DNA from: Membranipora membranacea
Taxonomy: Eukaryota > Bryozoa > Gymnolaemata > Cheilostomatida > Membraniporidae
Reading direction: 5' to 3'
Assembly: GCA_914767715.1 (NCBI GenBank)
Contig: OU612066.1
Span: forward strand, 36,180,283-36,244,282
DNA: 64,000 nt
How positions within the stretch are numbered: position 1 is the first letter of the stretch; every line of letters starts with the position of its first letter. Shown in pieces: positions 48,745 through 60,584 of this stretch. A program made the position numbers and the translations under genes. The notes beneath the pieces were generated by a model. The model ran no database searches. It was not told the DNA's origin and saw nothing but the letters and a program-made list of their open reading frames with translations.

Positions 48745-48765
48745 AAATAAACAATAAAGATAGTA
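48745..48765 (+). terminator. Candidate MTMR polyadenylation signal
   Basis: AAATAAACAATAAAG contains AATAAA about 600 bp after the MTMR stop, in the AT-rich gap before the convergent SMARCB1 gene. It is the best candidate by position; other AT-rich hexamers exist. Confidence 0.45.
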
Positions 48766-49067
48766 CAGATTATTGATAGATTTTAATGTAGGTAGTAATA
48801 GACTTATTTGTGGCGAACAAAGTCACTGTCCTGGGAGTCGCGACACATATTTACAATTTTGACATTTATATACAAAGCTGACAAGCTCAAAAATTGCAAC
48901 TTGTATAACTATGAATCACCTGTATTATATTAGCAAAGTAATCTTGTAGCCACTTAATTACAAGACAAAGCCTCATATTTTGCTTACATGATGTTACTGA
49001 CTGACAGCTCATTAATTCTCAGGTACCTGCTGACTTAGTAGGCATAGTAAAACCAGGGAGAGAAGTT

Positions 49068-52000
49068 TTACCAGGTTGTAGCTGCTAAGCGCCTCATTCT
49101 CCTGAAAAGAGAATAATTTGATAGTAACAGGAGTATAACCTATTACAAGGTTGTCAACTATATATGGATATCTATTAGTGTTTCACAGTGTTAGGCTCAT
49201 AAGACCATATGGCAAGTTTGTTGGGACACTCGATGAACAAATTGTCAGGGTTAATATTTTACTAGTAAAATCAAGATAAAATTTACACTCCACCTTGTCA
49301 GGTGTGTCCACGCAACCTTTCAATGAAAACATAAGTGCCAGTTCATCGCTATAAAATTACATAACTCAGAAAACATACCTGGTGTTTCTGTCCTGATCTC
49401 TGATCTTCTTTTCTATTTCTGCATCTGTGAGAGTTTCCAGGAACGGGCACCAGTTATCAGCATCATTCTGATTCCTCAGAACTACTTCTACTGTGGTTGG
49501 TAGCGGAGTCTCACTGTCAGATACGAGTATACAGATTATTGTAAATAAACTTCATTAAGACTATTGTAAATAAACATTATTTTTAGTAAGTTGGCGTTGT
49601 CTACTCAACATCAAACAGAACATAACTCCTACATCCAATTATAAGACAAGCCGTATAATCTAAGCTATTCATGCTGTCTTAGCAATTGTATCAGCTCCAA
49701 TAGGTTGATGATTACTATTACATACCTGAATGCATACATGCGTTTGTGCCAGCTGAGCTGCCCTCGAATACTGTACGATATCGCAGACATAAACTCCCCT
49801 CCTAGTCCTAATTCAAAAAGAATAATTATATTATGAGACGGGTACATCAGGGCGTAACAGACTCCCCATCAGAACAAGATTGAGCATATAGTCTGTGGTA
49901 GAGGGTATCACTCCCCTCACATACACATGTCTGTAAGTCTCTCAATAATTTCTGATTCACATCATTTAAAATATTTTATCTACAATATTACCACAAATAA
50001 AAAGAGAGGATTTTCAACCGAAATGAATAATGGTATATATTAGTTGATACATACCCAGATCTGCGCATATAGATCTAGCAAAGTTTTCAGGACTATTCTG
50101 AGATTCTGACATATCCCACTCAAACTGATCGACCAATGAGATATTACCAACATGTATATTCAGCTACAACAAAAAGGTCACAGCATCAAAGTCTGGACAG
50201 AGATTTCCATTCACATGATACAGAGTGGAGCAGCCTGCACTCCATCAACAGGATATAGCAATGAGTCATTAACTCTAAATCGAGCAAATATATAACAGTA
50301 ATCACTTATGTTTAGGTTTTAAACGGTAGCAAGGAGAAATTAGTATACAACGGACAAATAATGACCAATACCTTGATAATAACACGCTGGTCTGTAGCAT
50401 TAGGATCTGCTTCAGTTGATGGACACGCCTCCAACTGTTGCCTTATTGACGCATCTATGGCTGGTACAAAGGCTAGAGGGTTCAGATCTAAATCATCACA
50501 CAAAATCTCAGCAAACTGAGCAGGTGATATCAGTTGTTCTGTGGAGAAGAAAGAAAAAATGGCTATCGAAATTTTAAATCAATCGATTTTATCGATGACA
50601 AAATTTTTAAAAATGAAGACATAGGCAGCATATTAAGATACATGCCCTAAAGGAGTAACTATTGCATTGAGCACGGGTTTGAATTGGTGAAATTCATTCC
50701 TCCTCATTTCTTCACAAAAACCTCCCTTCTCAGTTGTCAAACGTTGATGCAAGCCGAATCCAAGATGACCCCTAATCATCAAAACTAAGCGTAAGCTAAT
50801 ATTCGGTCATATACAGCACATACAGCCCTTCTAATTGAGATTGTTTATTACAACAGGGTTGACAGGATGAGAGATAGTCAGCTGTCTCTCTGGTGTTGAG
50901 ACAATGCGTTTAACCCGTTGAGCTACAGAGCTGGCTACTAACCGTTTCTATTCCAGACAAAGCAGTCTCTCAGTTTTTGCCCATCAAATTCCATATCCAG
51001 TCTGATGGGTACTAAGTCCTCAGGCTGATCAGCATTCATCTGTATCGCTTCTGGGTTCGTATCATCATAACTAAAATATAAGACAACAGAAATCCTACTG
51101 GTATGTGAGCTTAAAATAACCTGGAAGGTAAAATTGAATCTTCCCCCGGTCTTTCGTATCAGCAGTGCCAACAACAAAAAGTGAAAATGTCAAAAAAATC
51201 TATTGATATCGGTGGCACATTTTCTGTTTTGGCCATTTAAACCAACATTAACATTTCAAATATGCTGCATTCATTATGCATTATGTACCTTTAATCGCAA
51301 GCAGCCTCATCACGCAACACTGAAAAATCTTAAATAATCCTACAGATACTGTAAATTTTCTCACCAGAGTGGCCATGTTTTAATTTTGTTTCTTCCCATT
51401 CTGTTTTTATTGATAGGTGTCGAACAAGGTACAGCATCTAGATGTTGTGATGTATTGGGCATTGTAGTGTTAGCCCACTGTTGTCCTACTGCTCCTCTGC
51501 TTGGTCTGGGCTGTCTCGGCTCTCTGGAATCACATGATAAATCATGTATGAATGACACCTCATGTTATGCATATCGCTGAATATTGAAGCATAGAGTCAA
51601 TACACATTTCCAACACATCGCATGAATGTCAGAAATTTCTCAGCTTCAATCAAACCTCATGAAAGTCATTGTGATCAAATATTGTGAATCAAAATCTCAA
51701 GTCAAGCCAAGTTAAAACAGGTACAGGGCCTAGCTGCACTCTGAACATCCAGACTGTGCTAAACTATAAAAAGGTGACACAGACAGCATGTAGCGTAGGA
51801 AAATCACACTATCGGCAAAACATAACAAAGGTATATGAATATAGTGCCTCTAGAACTAGGCCTAATGGAACGATTAATCAGACCTGTGAGCAGCGGCAGC
51901 AGAAGAAGGGGTGTCTGATGAGGTATTCACCACACTACCTCTCAAATAGCCTGCAGTGCCCGCTAATATGTCATCAAATTCCTTCTTCTTAATGACTGAT

Positions 52001-52909
52001 ATGTGTGTAGCTAGAGTGTGAGTCCCGTACCCTGGAGGAAAGATAAACCAAACCATGCTGCATGATAACCAACTTATGTGAATTATCACAATATCTACAC
52101 AAGGGTACACCGTGAGCATCAGTGATTTATCATCTGGTGCTGATATGTCACACATTCACAAATCACCTGATATGTAGGCCTATCTTATTAATGGTCTCAC
52201 CAGGCTTCCTCATTACAGCATAAATATCTGATGTTTCCCTAATTATGCCACATTGTGTAGATAATTACTGAGTTGCATGATGCATGATTAAGCAATTTGT
52301 TGAGCAATTTACCTAGCTCTGTCATGTGCTTTCTCTCCTCTGATGAGATCATCTTCCTCCATATTAGAGGGTACTTTTTGTACAGAGCTCCTTTGAACAA
52401 GCGTAAATGAGCACCAGCCTACAGAAGTCAAATACAATATTATATTTTTTTTTATTATCACGGCAAACTGAGGCAAAGGGCACAGAGTCACAGCAGTGAG
52501 ATATATGTATTACTTCTCTCTTGGTTGTCTTCTTCTTCAACCTCTGACCAACCAATGATGACTAGGAGTAACTCCTTGCTCTGACTGTGTTCTATACTAT
52601 CTATAGTTAGTACTCTTCTATAGTAAAGACAATCTATAATAAGGCACAGCTCTATGCTTAGACTATCTAGCTAGGATAGGAATTATTTACATTTTTAAAT
52701 CTATCAGTTTGACTACCTGTGAGGAAAGTTATTGTAAAGTTAAAGTTTAGTTGAACATAAAATTCTATTTTTTAACAAACCTCTGATCCTATAAAATAGT
52801 CTTCCCCATCAGCTTTCAATCTTACAATCTTTGGTCTATCTCCATATGTGGTGACAGGAGTTGATGACCTTGTTTTTGCTGCCTCATCTGCTGCTACTGT
52901 ATCTGTCAT
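49068..52909 (-). CDS. SMARCB1: SMARCB1/SNF5 core subunit of SWI/SNF
   Basis: Nuclear chromatin-remodelling subunit. Ten exons join in phase: 52781-52909, 52313-52418, 51884-52031, 51365-51523, 50943-51070, 50372-50538, 50055-50163, 49726-49807, 49379-49513 and 49068-49101; 1197 bp, 398 aa against about 385 in vertebrates. The N-terminal winged-helix-like part (about 20-125) includes [12 protein letters not shown] and [12 protein letters not shown] linker with [18 protein letters not shown] follows. Repeat 1 (about 200-262) has [17 protein letters not shown] and [15 protein letters not shown]; repeat 2 (about 280-342) has [18 protein letters not shown] and [17 protein letters not shown]. The C-terminal helix ends in [22 protein letters not shown]. 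The first donor is the weak GTTTGT. Divergent from SPT4, with a 7.35-kb element between them. Confidence 0.96.
50885..50942 (-). repeat. tRNA-like SINE piece abutting SMARCB1 exon 5
   Basis: The minus strand reads AGCTCTGTAGCTCAACGGGT, a strong A-box-like sequence, starting only a few bases into the intron after the exon 5 donor. A clear B-box is not seen, so it is a fragment rather than a tRNA gene. Confidence 0.45.
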
Positions 52910-52972
52910 GTTCACTGATAGAGATATTTAGTTGACTGACAAAGAAAATCTGAGATTTGAGAACAAAATTAT
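52910..52972. promoter_or_regulatory. SMARCB1 5' leader or proximal promoter
   Basis: Only 63 bp lie between the SMARCB1 start codon and the transposon end. With 60330-60584 it makes up the ancestral spacer of the divergent SMARCB1/SPT4 pair. The role is inferred from position. Confidence 0.45.
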
Positions 52973-53170
52973 CGGGTTCACTAAAATGCGGAAATCCGTG
53001 ATCACGCAGATTCACGTGCGTGTTGCGGAAATTTAGTGCGTATTTCCGCATTTTAGTCAATCCTGTGTGGGATTGACTAAAATGCGGAAATCACATTGTG
53101 ACCTACTTGTGACCTTGAAAAGCATTTTTCCGCATTTTAGTCAAAATTGACTAAAATGCGGAAATTTCAA
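52973..53170 (+). repeat. Left terminal and subterminal repeats of the 7.35-kb element
   Basis: ACTAAAATGCGGAAAT or its complement appears five or more times, arranged partly as inverted pairs (for example around 53060-53090 and 53140-53165) that would form small hairpins. Confidence 0.85.
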
Positions 53171-54390
53171 ATTTAGCTTTTTTACCACTGAATGTGGCCT
53201 GTAAGAAAAAAAATTGATATGTGTTCTATGAAACCATCTCATAGGCTACGTGTATGGGCAATCTGGGTTAGAAATAATGTGTTGTAGTACAGCTGTAGCA
53301 CTATTTATGTAAAGCGGAATTCCCAGTGAAATCTTCAGTGAAATATGTACATGAATGTACTGGAGAAGATAACTCTAATATGATGAGATTATGTCAAACA
53401 AAATCCCCATACTAGTTACTATTTCTGAAATGCAGATTTTGATAGAGGCAAGTTTTATTGAGGAGAAATGCTTTTATGGGCATATTATACATTGAGAGTG
53501 AAGATATAGGCCACTAATATACATTGAGAGTGAAGCCATATAATAATGCAATTAGCAACCCGGGTGTTTACTGTTTACACATGTCGATAGTTAACCTGAT
53601 ATCTTACAAGTGGTGACGTTGGGTGATTATCATGATGGTAGCAAAAAATTCATCGGAGAACATAGAAAAACATCTGTGAAAACATGTAGATCAGTCTATT
53701 GGTGATCAAGTTCTTCATAGCAGAACCGTATACAGTAGAGCATAGCCACCCACTTTGACACCAAAGACCATTTTCCGGGAAAGGCAAGGTGGTCCTTGTC
53801 ACAACAATTCATAAGAGTGTTTTTGGTTTTTTCATTCAGCTCTATTGAAGTGCAAATGAACTAATTATAACTTATAATATCTAAGCACATAGTCAAGATT
53901 GCGTGATGAGACTGAGTAATAATACTTTTTATTTTTATAAGCCACACAATAATCATATTGATCAGCCTGAATAAAAGCACAAGTGAGTCCAACAATGTAG
54001 TTGGTAGATATTTAAAAAACAATTCATTGTTTCAGGTATTGATAGTGTAGATGCGTAGTTTATAAGCATACATACATCTATAACTTTGTATTTAGCAAGA
54101 TTAAACCTTGATTCACTTTGGTGTTTATGAAATAAAACTGACCTACATTAGATGAGTTGAATTTTGGCAGAAGGAAAAGTTTGACATTTCACAATCTGAA
54201 ATTTATCGATAGACTACATTTTCTTTAAAAAGCTCTCTATCATTTCTACGAAGGTACCAGCTAGTACCAGCTTGATGGCTGTGTCTTTCGGCTCGAAGAC
54301 ACAATTCATGTAGATTGGAGAGGCTGTTGTGATCTTCTGCACAAGATGGACTAGAATCTATCGATCATGAGGCAGCTTCAGTCCATAGCA

Positions 54391-54421
54391 AGTTATTCTC
54401 AGTTATTCTCAGTTATTCTCA
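54391..54421 (+). repeat. Three-copy 10-bp repeat
   Basis: AGTTATTCTC three times in a row, inside the 7.35-kb element. Confidence 0.9.
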
Positions 54422-55310
54422 GCAATCACAGAACTCGGTAGATGCATCCCTAGAAGAAAAGATAAAAATGCCAACTTTCAGCTGAGCAGATCGGGGGCAA
54501 CTTAAGGACGTCTTATCATCGGTTGTCCCCTCATTGAACTTACATGTCAAAGAGAGAACAACTCTATGATTTGTCTCAATTTGAAGTGAAAAAAGACACC
54601 CCTCCTCCCTGCCGAAAAGGAGACTCCCTGATGAGACAGAAACAAACAGACCGCAGCTTCTTCCCTAATGATATTGAAAATGCTTTGACCACCCCCTAGC
54701 TAAAAGCTGATGGTTGATCATTGTGCGGGTCTCTAAAGGTCTAATGTTTCAGAATTTATTTCATATCTATCACCTACAACTAGGGCATATGCCTCCAATC
54801 GGACAAATTATCCTGTCACAGTATCATATGACATAAGGTTATGCTTTAGATACACACAGACCATCCTTGGTGTTAAATCTAACTGCTAACTGCACGGTAG
54901 GTAAGTCTTTTGGACAAGAGCGATCAACTTCTAGCATGTCATGGCAAGATTGGCAGTCTATTCTCAAGATCAGCTTCCAATATTGGAACTGTTTGTTTGA
55001 CATGCTAGCTTCCTAGTCACTTTTGGTCCCGCACCACATGTATCTCTTCACACCCAGTTGTGAGATGCCTAGCGATTTTGGAGGTATTGAAACATGTTTT
55101 TTATGCACATTATACTCATCAAGCCCAAGGGTCTCGCAGTTATAAAATTGAAATTAGGACAGATTATTTGTAAAATAATATTTGCTGCCGCAGGCCTGTA
55201 TAATGCAAGTCCCTGACCGGCAGTAGTATGACGAAAAATTATCAGATAAATTTGAAAGTGGGATTCTGAAGTATTGAGCAATGATGTGGTTTGATTCAAC
55301 ATATGTCTCA

Positions 55311-55337
55311 ATATATATATATATATATATATATATC
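55311..55337 (+). repeat. (TA)n microsatellite
   Basis: Uninterrupted TA dinucleotides, inside the 7.35-kb element. Confidence 0.95.
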
Positions 55338-55485
55338 ACTGACCTTATTGTACACAGTTCTTCACCATTATAAATAAACATGCTGCATAACATCAGTATA
55401 CTAATACTGCAAACCTGAGCAAGGAGTCTGGAAATCATCTGAAATAAAAAAATGAAATATAAAATTTGTTGGGACGGTGAAATCA

Positions 55486-55640
55486 ATGAACTCCCTCTTC
55501 AGGGAGTTCATTGGTGAAATGGTGCAATCGGTAAGCGCGCTTGTTATTCACTGCCAGGCGATTGGTGCCGCATGATTTGTGAGTTCAAATCCCGTTGGGG
55601 GAGCTTTCAAGATTGATTGTTCCAGCCCCCAGCACCCATC
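55486..55640 (+). repeat. tRNA-derived SINE with palindromic start
   Basis: Starts with a 13-bp-stem palindrome (CAATGAACTCCCT ... AGGGAGTTCATTG). Next come an A-box-like ATGGTGCAATCGGTAAGCGC and a B-box-like GAGTTCAAATCCC at tRNA-like spacing, then a G-rich segment. It is nested in the 7.35-kb element. A related palindromic start is at 47784. Confidence 0.65.
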
Positions 55641-58600
55641 GGTGTATACCTCTTCTATAAAATGGGGAACCATTGTTACTGCCTGTTAAACACATTAGTG
55701 GTTTATTTACTCCAACCCTAGAATGTAAGGAAGTGTAACTTTGTGGCAGCAGGGAGGGTACATGTGATATGGAATTTCTACAGATAGTCTGTTACGTTAC
55801 TCAAAACAAATTTTCACCCCATGCAATCGGTACTGCTGAAGCTGGATTTTTAGTCACATTGAAGAGAATTTCTAGCCCCTTACTTCTTAGGGGTGTATTA
55901 CCTCTCTACCCAAGAGCACAAAAAAACCGTGTTTGAAGAGGATAGGTTCTTTTGAACTACCCAAGAGGAGTTTTAATAAAATGGCCTTGTGGAAATTGGG
56001 GTGCGCTAACTTAAAGTCACCTCCTAACTAGCTTATTCATTTACTTCTCTTGGGTTATTTATGAAGGATGTACACAAACCAATTATGAAAACTTGAGGCA
56101 TTGCGTGAAGTGAAATGATGAGATTGTACTGTTTTTTTCCAGTACTGGTAGTGGAAAATTCAGTCTACCTCCAATATGATTGGATGATCTTTATGCTCGT
56201 TTTGGTTCCATGTACGTGGTTGTAGAACCATGATTAATTTTTTTTATCGAGGCGCATATGGGGACAAGCCATACTACAGGAATAACAGAAAGTTAGGTAG
56301 CAACAGGTGCTCAGTAAAATCCCGCCTCCAGCTGCGCGATGTATATAAGAGGGTTCGACCAAAGCTGTGGGCTCATTCTCGGTGTAGCAGTGATCAAGAA
56401 AGTTTTGCATGGGTACTCTCGAGAACAGAACAAAGAGGTATGTTAATGATTGTAATTGTTCCTCACTTCAACATGGTTGCATTTTTCTATGTAATGTTAG
56501 GAGTTTTTAAGATATAAATGGACCAGCGGGTAGGGCACTCATCTATTTGAGGTTTGCAGTGAAGTTTTATAAAGAACAACTTGCTGATAGCCCTCTGTTT
56601 ACAGCCTAATTCCGTCGCCAGAAGTGTCTTAAACACGAGGCAAGTGGTATGATCAACACCTACTCCCACCTTGTGATCATTCAGGGATTATGAGGCAACT
56701 GAGATAGGTCTAGAACATATCACTAGCAGCATGTAATGCCAAAAGTTACCAAAAATACCTTAACATAAAGTCTCATTCCCATGTATCCCACTCTTTGGAT
56801 AGTCATGATCACACATGCAGCATTGTCCTTGCATGGTATGATGAAAGTAATCGACCCGTATTAACTCACAGATCGAATTAACTTTTTGTGACACTCAGTT
56901 CTACAAGTACCAATAACAAACAAAATCATTGCCAAGCTACTTCAAAAAAACGCCTGCAGTAAGAGGTAAGATACAAACAATTGGACATCGTTTGACAAAC
57001 TGATCAATGATGAGGATACAGATATATTAGTTATTCCGCAATTGATGAATCAAATTGAATTACTGGAGCTCTATGGGATAAAATGAATAACTGCTGATTT
57101 TAAACATAAAATGTCATAATCATGTCATAATTTGACACTAATTACCTGACCACCTAGCAACTCAAGCTTTCTTCACATTATTCGGCAATTTTTTAAAGTT
57201 TTATGACTAGGTCAACTTACAATGGCTTTTGCTTGTTAGACCAATGAACTCCCTCATTGGTTAGACAGGCATATTGTTTAGTGCTGAATACTGCAGACGA
57301 AACAGTGGCATTTCCTGTGAGTAACCAGTGAACATCTGACATCTTCACTACCACACATCTAAAATGGCAAGTGGTCTTCAACCTCATTTCAAAAGTTGCA
57401 CTAAATTACTTCAATTGTACATTGACAATCAGTGCAACCAAATATGCTACTTCTCAGCAATGTGTTTAGAGATAATTTTATGTTTTCAAGGCAAAGAGCT
57501 GCAAGGAGGCCGCTTTTTTTGTAGTGCAAGTATTTCACTTGATGGTTATCCGTTAAAAAAAAAGACTATTGGGATTAATGCACTATAAGCTGTCTAATAA
57601 ATAATTCTGTGGGCCAAAACCAAGAACCAAGGATCTCCATGACCAATTCATCAGCTTTAATGATGAAAGAGGCGGTAAGTACATTAACACTAAGCTGTGC
57701 AGTGCAGGCATATGGCCCAAGTGTCATTTTTATTCCAAACGGTGCACTGTCTAGCGTGCCGGTCTATGAGACTTAGTTATAGCATCTGAATGATGTGGAG
57801 GACAATTAAGTCAGGTTTAAATGGGTGGACCTCCAGCCTCATGACCTATCTATAGGCAAAGGGGTTCGCACCACCCTCACCCTGCTTGCACTCTCACTGC
57901 TCACATATAGCTAGCGTTAAATTCTATTCAAAGTTACCTTCTCAATAAGTGTGAGCAGACAACTCAGCAAACAAATCATCTAAAGCATATTTTTACACAG
58001 GGTCTGAAATATGCTGAAGTAATCTTATGGGAAAAATGAAAAGTCGACAGACATCTTTGTCATCTAGACTTGATTTTCCTAAAAGACTAGAGGTAGCCTA
58101 CTCACACTGATCTTTGTCTCAGTCGCAGTTCTCAATGAATAGAAATGAGTATGAAGACCACCAATCGCTCTTCTCACAGTAAAACCATCGCCAGTAAGAG
58201 AAAAAAACCTTCTTTCCTGCAACAAGCAAATATCATGCGCTTACAGGCCCAGGTAATATCCATACTGTACATGGTTTTTTTCTGCATATTCTTTTAATGC
58301 AATGTGGGTTATGATCTTCAGAAGTAATACATTCAGAAGCAATACTATGGATAAATTGACAAATTTCTAGTAATCTGAATACAACTACATGTACATTTCT
58401 AAGAACCACCAAGCCTCACTACTTTCAGCTTTCTAAAGTGGAGATCATAAGAAGGAGGGGTGTATAGTACACGATTAAGTTAGCTTGAAAAATCTTTTTT
58501 TGTTCATTTAGCCATATGGCATAAACAAACCAAAGCTCAATTTTGGTGTGATATGAAGTGAATTTGTATGCATATCATAACAATAACTTTTTTATCACAC

Positions 58601-59289
58601 CTTCTAATGTAGGCTACAGCAACTGTGCTTGATCAAACCAGCAAGTAAGCTAGGGGAAAAACATCGGTATTTTGTAGCTGACAACAGCAGTGTCGTGTAG
58701 TTATGCCCATACATAGCTATAGCAATTACAGGAGCAAACAAATTTTGAGAATTCCATCGACCATTGATATTTCTGTGGTCGAGTACAAAATCAATTACGA
58801 CACGGACAATGTTTAAGGATATGTCCCCATTGATTCCCCAACAACCAATGTAAGAGGAATTAACTGAGCGTTAGGCGATCTACTGACCAAGGAAGCCTTT
58901 GAAGCACAGCACATGTTGTTTCAAATGAGTACAAATAAATGGCATTTTTATATGGAATTAATATTAATTAAAGTCAGTCATTGTTGTGCTTTTGTGCGGT
59001 GAGTGAGTATAATGCAACCACACGCAGGTCCCATGTCCTGTAACATCCACACACAACTCATCACAACCCAGGGTTAATGTGTTGTGCGCCATGTGACGCA
59101 GGGGGTGGGATCAAGTTGAAGTTAAAAGTTTAGTTTGAATGTACCAAACCAACCAAGACCTTGACAAGATTATGGACTTGAGCTCCTACCTAGGCTTATA
59201 TATATAATGTAAAATAAGGCTTGCAAGTAAGTCCCAGGCCAGGGGCACCATGGGACTATCGGCATCTGGAGAACTTACAAGCATGTAAT

Positions 59290-59395
59290 TGTATACTTCG
59301 CCAATCCGATGTCCATTGGCAAAGTTAGCCTGTCTTGAAAAGCTTTGTTTGAGGGTGGCCGTCGAAAAAAGCTTGTCAAGACAGGCTATAGCAAA
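59290..59395 (+). repeat. Hairpin with AGCCTGTCTTGA arms
   Basis: TTAGCCTGTCTTGAAAAGCTT (split by spacing) near 59326 pairs with AAGCTTGTCAAGACAGGCTA near 59370. The stem is about 20 bp with a loop of about 25 bp. Confidence 0.7.
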
Positions 59396-59675
59396 ATATA
59401 CATGCTTATAAACTCCACACAGTCACTGATCTAAGCACACAATACAGCACTAACTTGAGTAGTGTTGGTATATAACAGCAGAGTGATGGTTTAGTTCAGT
59501 GAGTGGGAAGGCTACTAGACTTGTAACTAGTAAGCTGAGTAAGTAGTAGTAATAGTAGTACTACCTAACAGTAAAGGCATCTGGAGTTACAAGCATGTAT
59601 ACTTTGCCAATGTCCATGGTCATGATCATGGACATTGGTGACCCATCCTAGTCCTTTCCAAGCAAGGTATAGGCC

Positions 59676-59746
59676 ATAGGCATCTGGAGTTACAAGCATG
59701 TCCAGTATCAACCATACTGGACATGCTTGTAACTCCAGATGCCTAT
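59676..59746 (+). repeat. Perfect 33-bp-arm hairpin
   Basis: The arms 59676-59708 and 59714-59746 are exact reverse complements, separated by the 5-base loop CAACC. The left arm starts ATAGGCATCTGGAG and ends TCCAGTAT. The same GGCATCTGGAGTTACAAGCA block also begins near 59577, so it is one unit of a small hairpin family. Confidence 0.92.
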
Positions 59747-59768
59747 CTATGGTAAAGCCTAGTAAAGG

Positions 59769-59884
59769 CATGGGCCCCTGGGACTTACATGTCTTTACTT
59801 TGCCAATGTCCAGTATCAACCACCCCAAAAACACTGATACTGGTCATCGGCAAAGTAAAGACATGTAAGTCCCAGGGACCCATG
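59769..59884 (+). repeat. Near-perfect hairpin with about 50-bp arms
   Basis: The left arm starts CATGGGCCCCTGGGACTTAC and the right arm ends in its near complement. Only a few mismatches lie in about 50 pairs, around a loop of about 15 bases. Confidence 0.88.
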
Positions 59885-60219
59885 AGTAAAGTAGAAAAAG
59901 AAGTGATTAGTTAGTGAAGTAATGATGATTATTATTATTATTACAGTACAACGTTGGAAATATTTAACTAAATTAGTGAGTGCTACTATACAAGGATGGA
60001 AACTGTTACCTGAAACTTACTGAAACTGGAAAGGAAAACACTACAGCAGTATAGTCTTCATTAGCAGAGTAGAGTATGCAGCTTTACAGAGCTTCTTCAT
60101 GAAGAACACCACCAGGCATCAACCAAAATCCTGACCATGTTTTGGATTAGGCAGAAAATGAGATGACTACCCCTGATTGGCTTGGTGGGATTCAATTAAC
60201 CAATTAGAATGTGTTTTCC

Positions 60220-60320
60220 AAATTTCCGCATTTTAGTCATTTCATCGTAAAACTGAGAAACACGCGTGCTAACGCGTACTTTCAAGAGAAATTCCGCATT
60301 TCCGCATTTTAGTGAACCCC
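60220..60320 (-). repeat. Right terminal repeat of the 7.35-kb element
   Basis: Ends in TTTCCGCATTTTAGTGAACC and has a second core, TTTCCGCATTTTAGTCAT, about 75 bp inside. It also contains the palindromic ACGCGTGCTAACGCGT. Confidence 0.85.
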
Positions 60321-60329
60321 CAAAATTAT

Positions 60330-60584
60330 TAAGAAAACAAATGTGCAGCCTCAAGCTCTGACCTACCATTTATTTTAATACCTATATAAGTTTGAATGAA
60401 AATATATCCTTTTATAATGTTACACTTTGAACTGTTTTGTTCTAATGTATGGAAATATTATATTACTATATGTGCTATATTTTATTTTTTCGGAAATCGG
60501 AAGAAGATCTAGTATTGTTGTTTGTCATGCACATTCATTCATGAAACAAGTTTCAGAAAAAAAAGTAACCAACAAGGATAAGTT
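60330..60584. promoter_or_regulatory. SPT4 upstream region, half of the ancestral divergent promoter
   Basis: 255 bp between the right target duplication and the SPT4 start codon. Because the 7.35-kb element is an insertion, this piece once lay directly beside 52910-52972, giving an intergenic spacer of about 320 bp. I see no clear TATA box. Confidence 0.45.

Larger units (their letters stand above)
52973..60320. mobile_element. 7.35-kb DNA element between SMARCB1 and SPT4
   Basis: Flanked by an identical 9-bp duplication, CAAAATTAT, at 52964-52972 and 60321-60329. The terminal inverted repeats are about 22 bp (GGGTTCACTAAAATGCGGAA inside the left end; the complement at the right). The core ACTAAAATGCGGAAAT recurs several times subterminally on the left (52985-53165) and again near 60225 on the right. 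A 9-bp duplication is usual for Mutator-type elements, but superfamily assignment is tentative. No transposase was recognised; the interior holds SINEs, simple repeats and hairpins, so it is probably non-autonomous or composite. Confidence 0.85.

Noticed and set aside
56230-56517. 95-codon frame inside the 7.35-kb element as a possible transposase
   Set aside because: No DDE/D motif, no family resemblance and no neighbouring coding exons; length is within chance for this composition.
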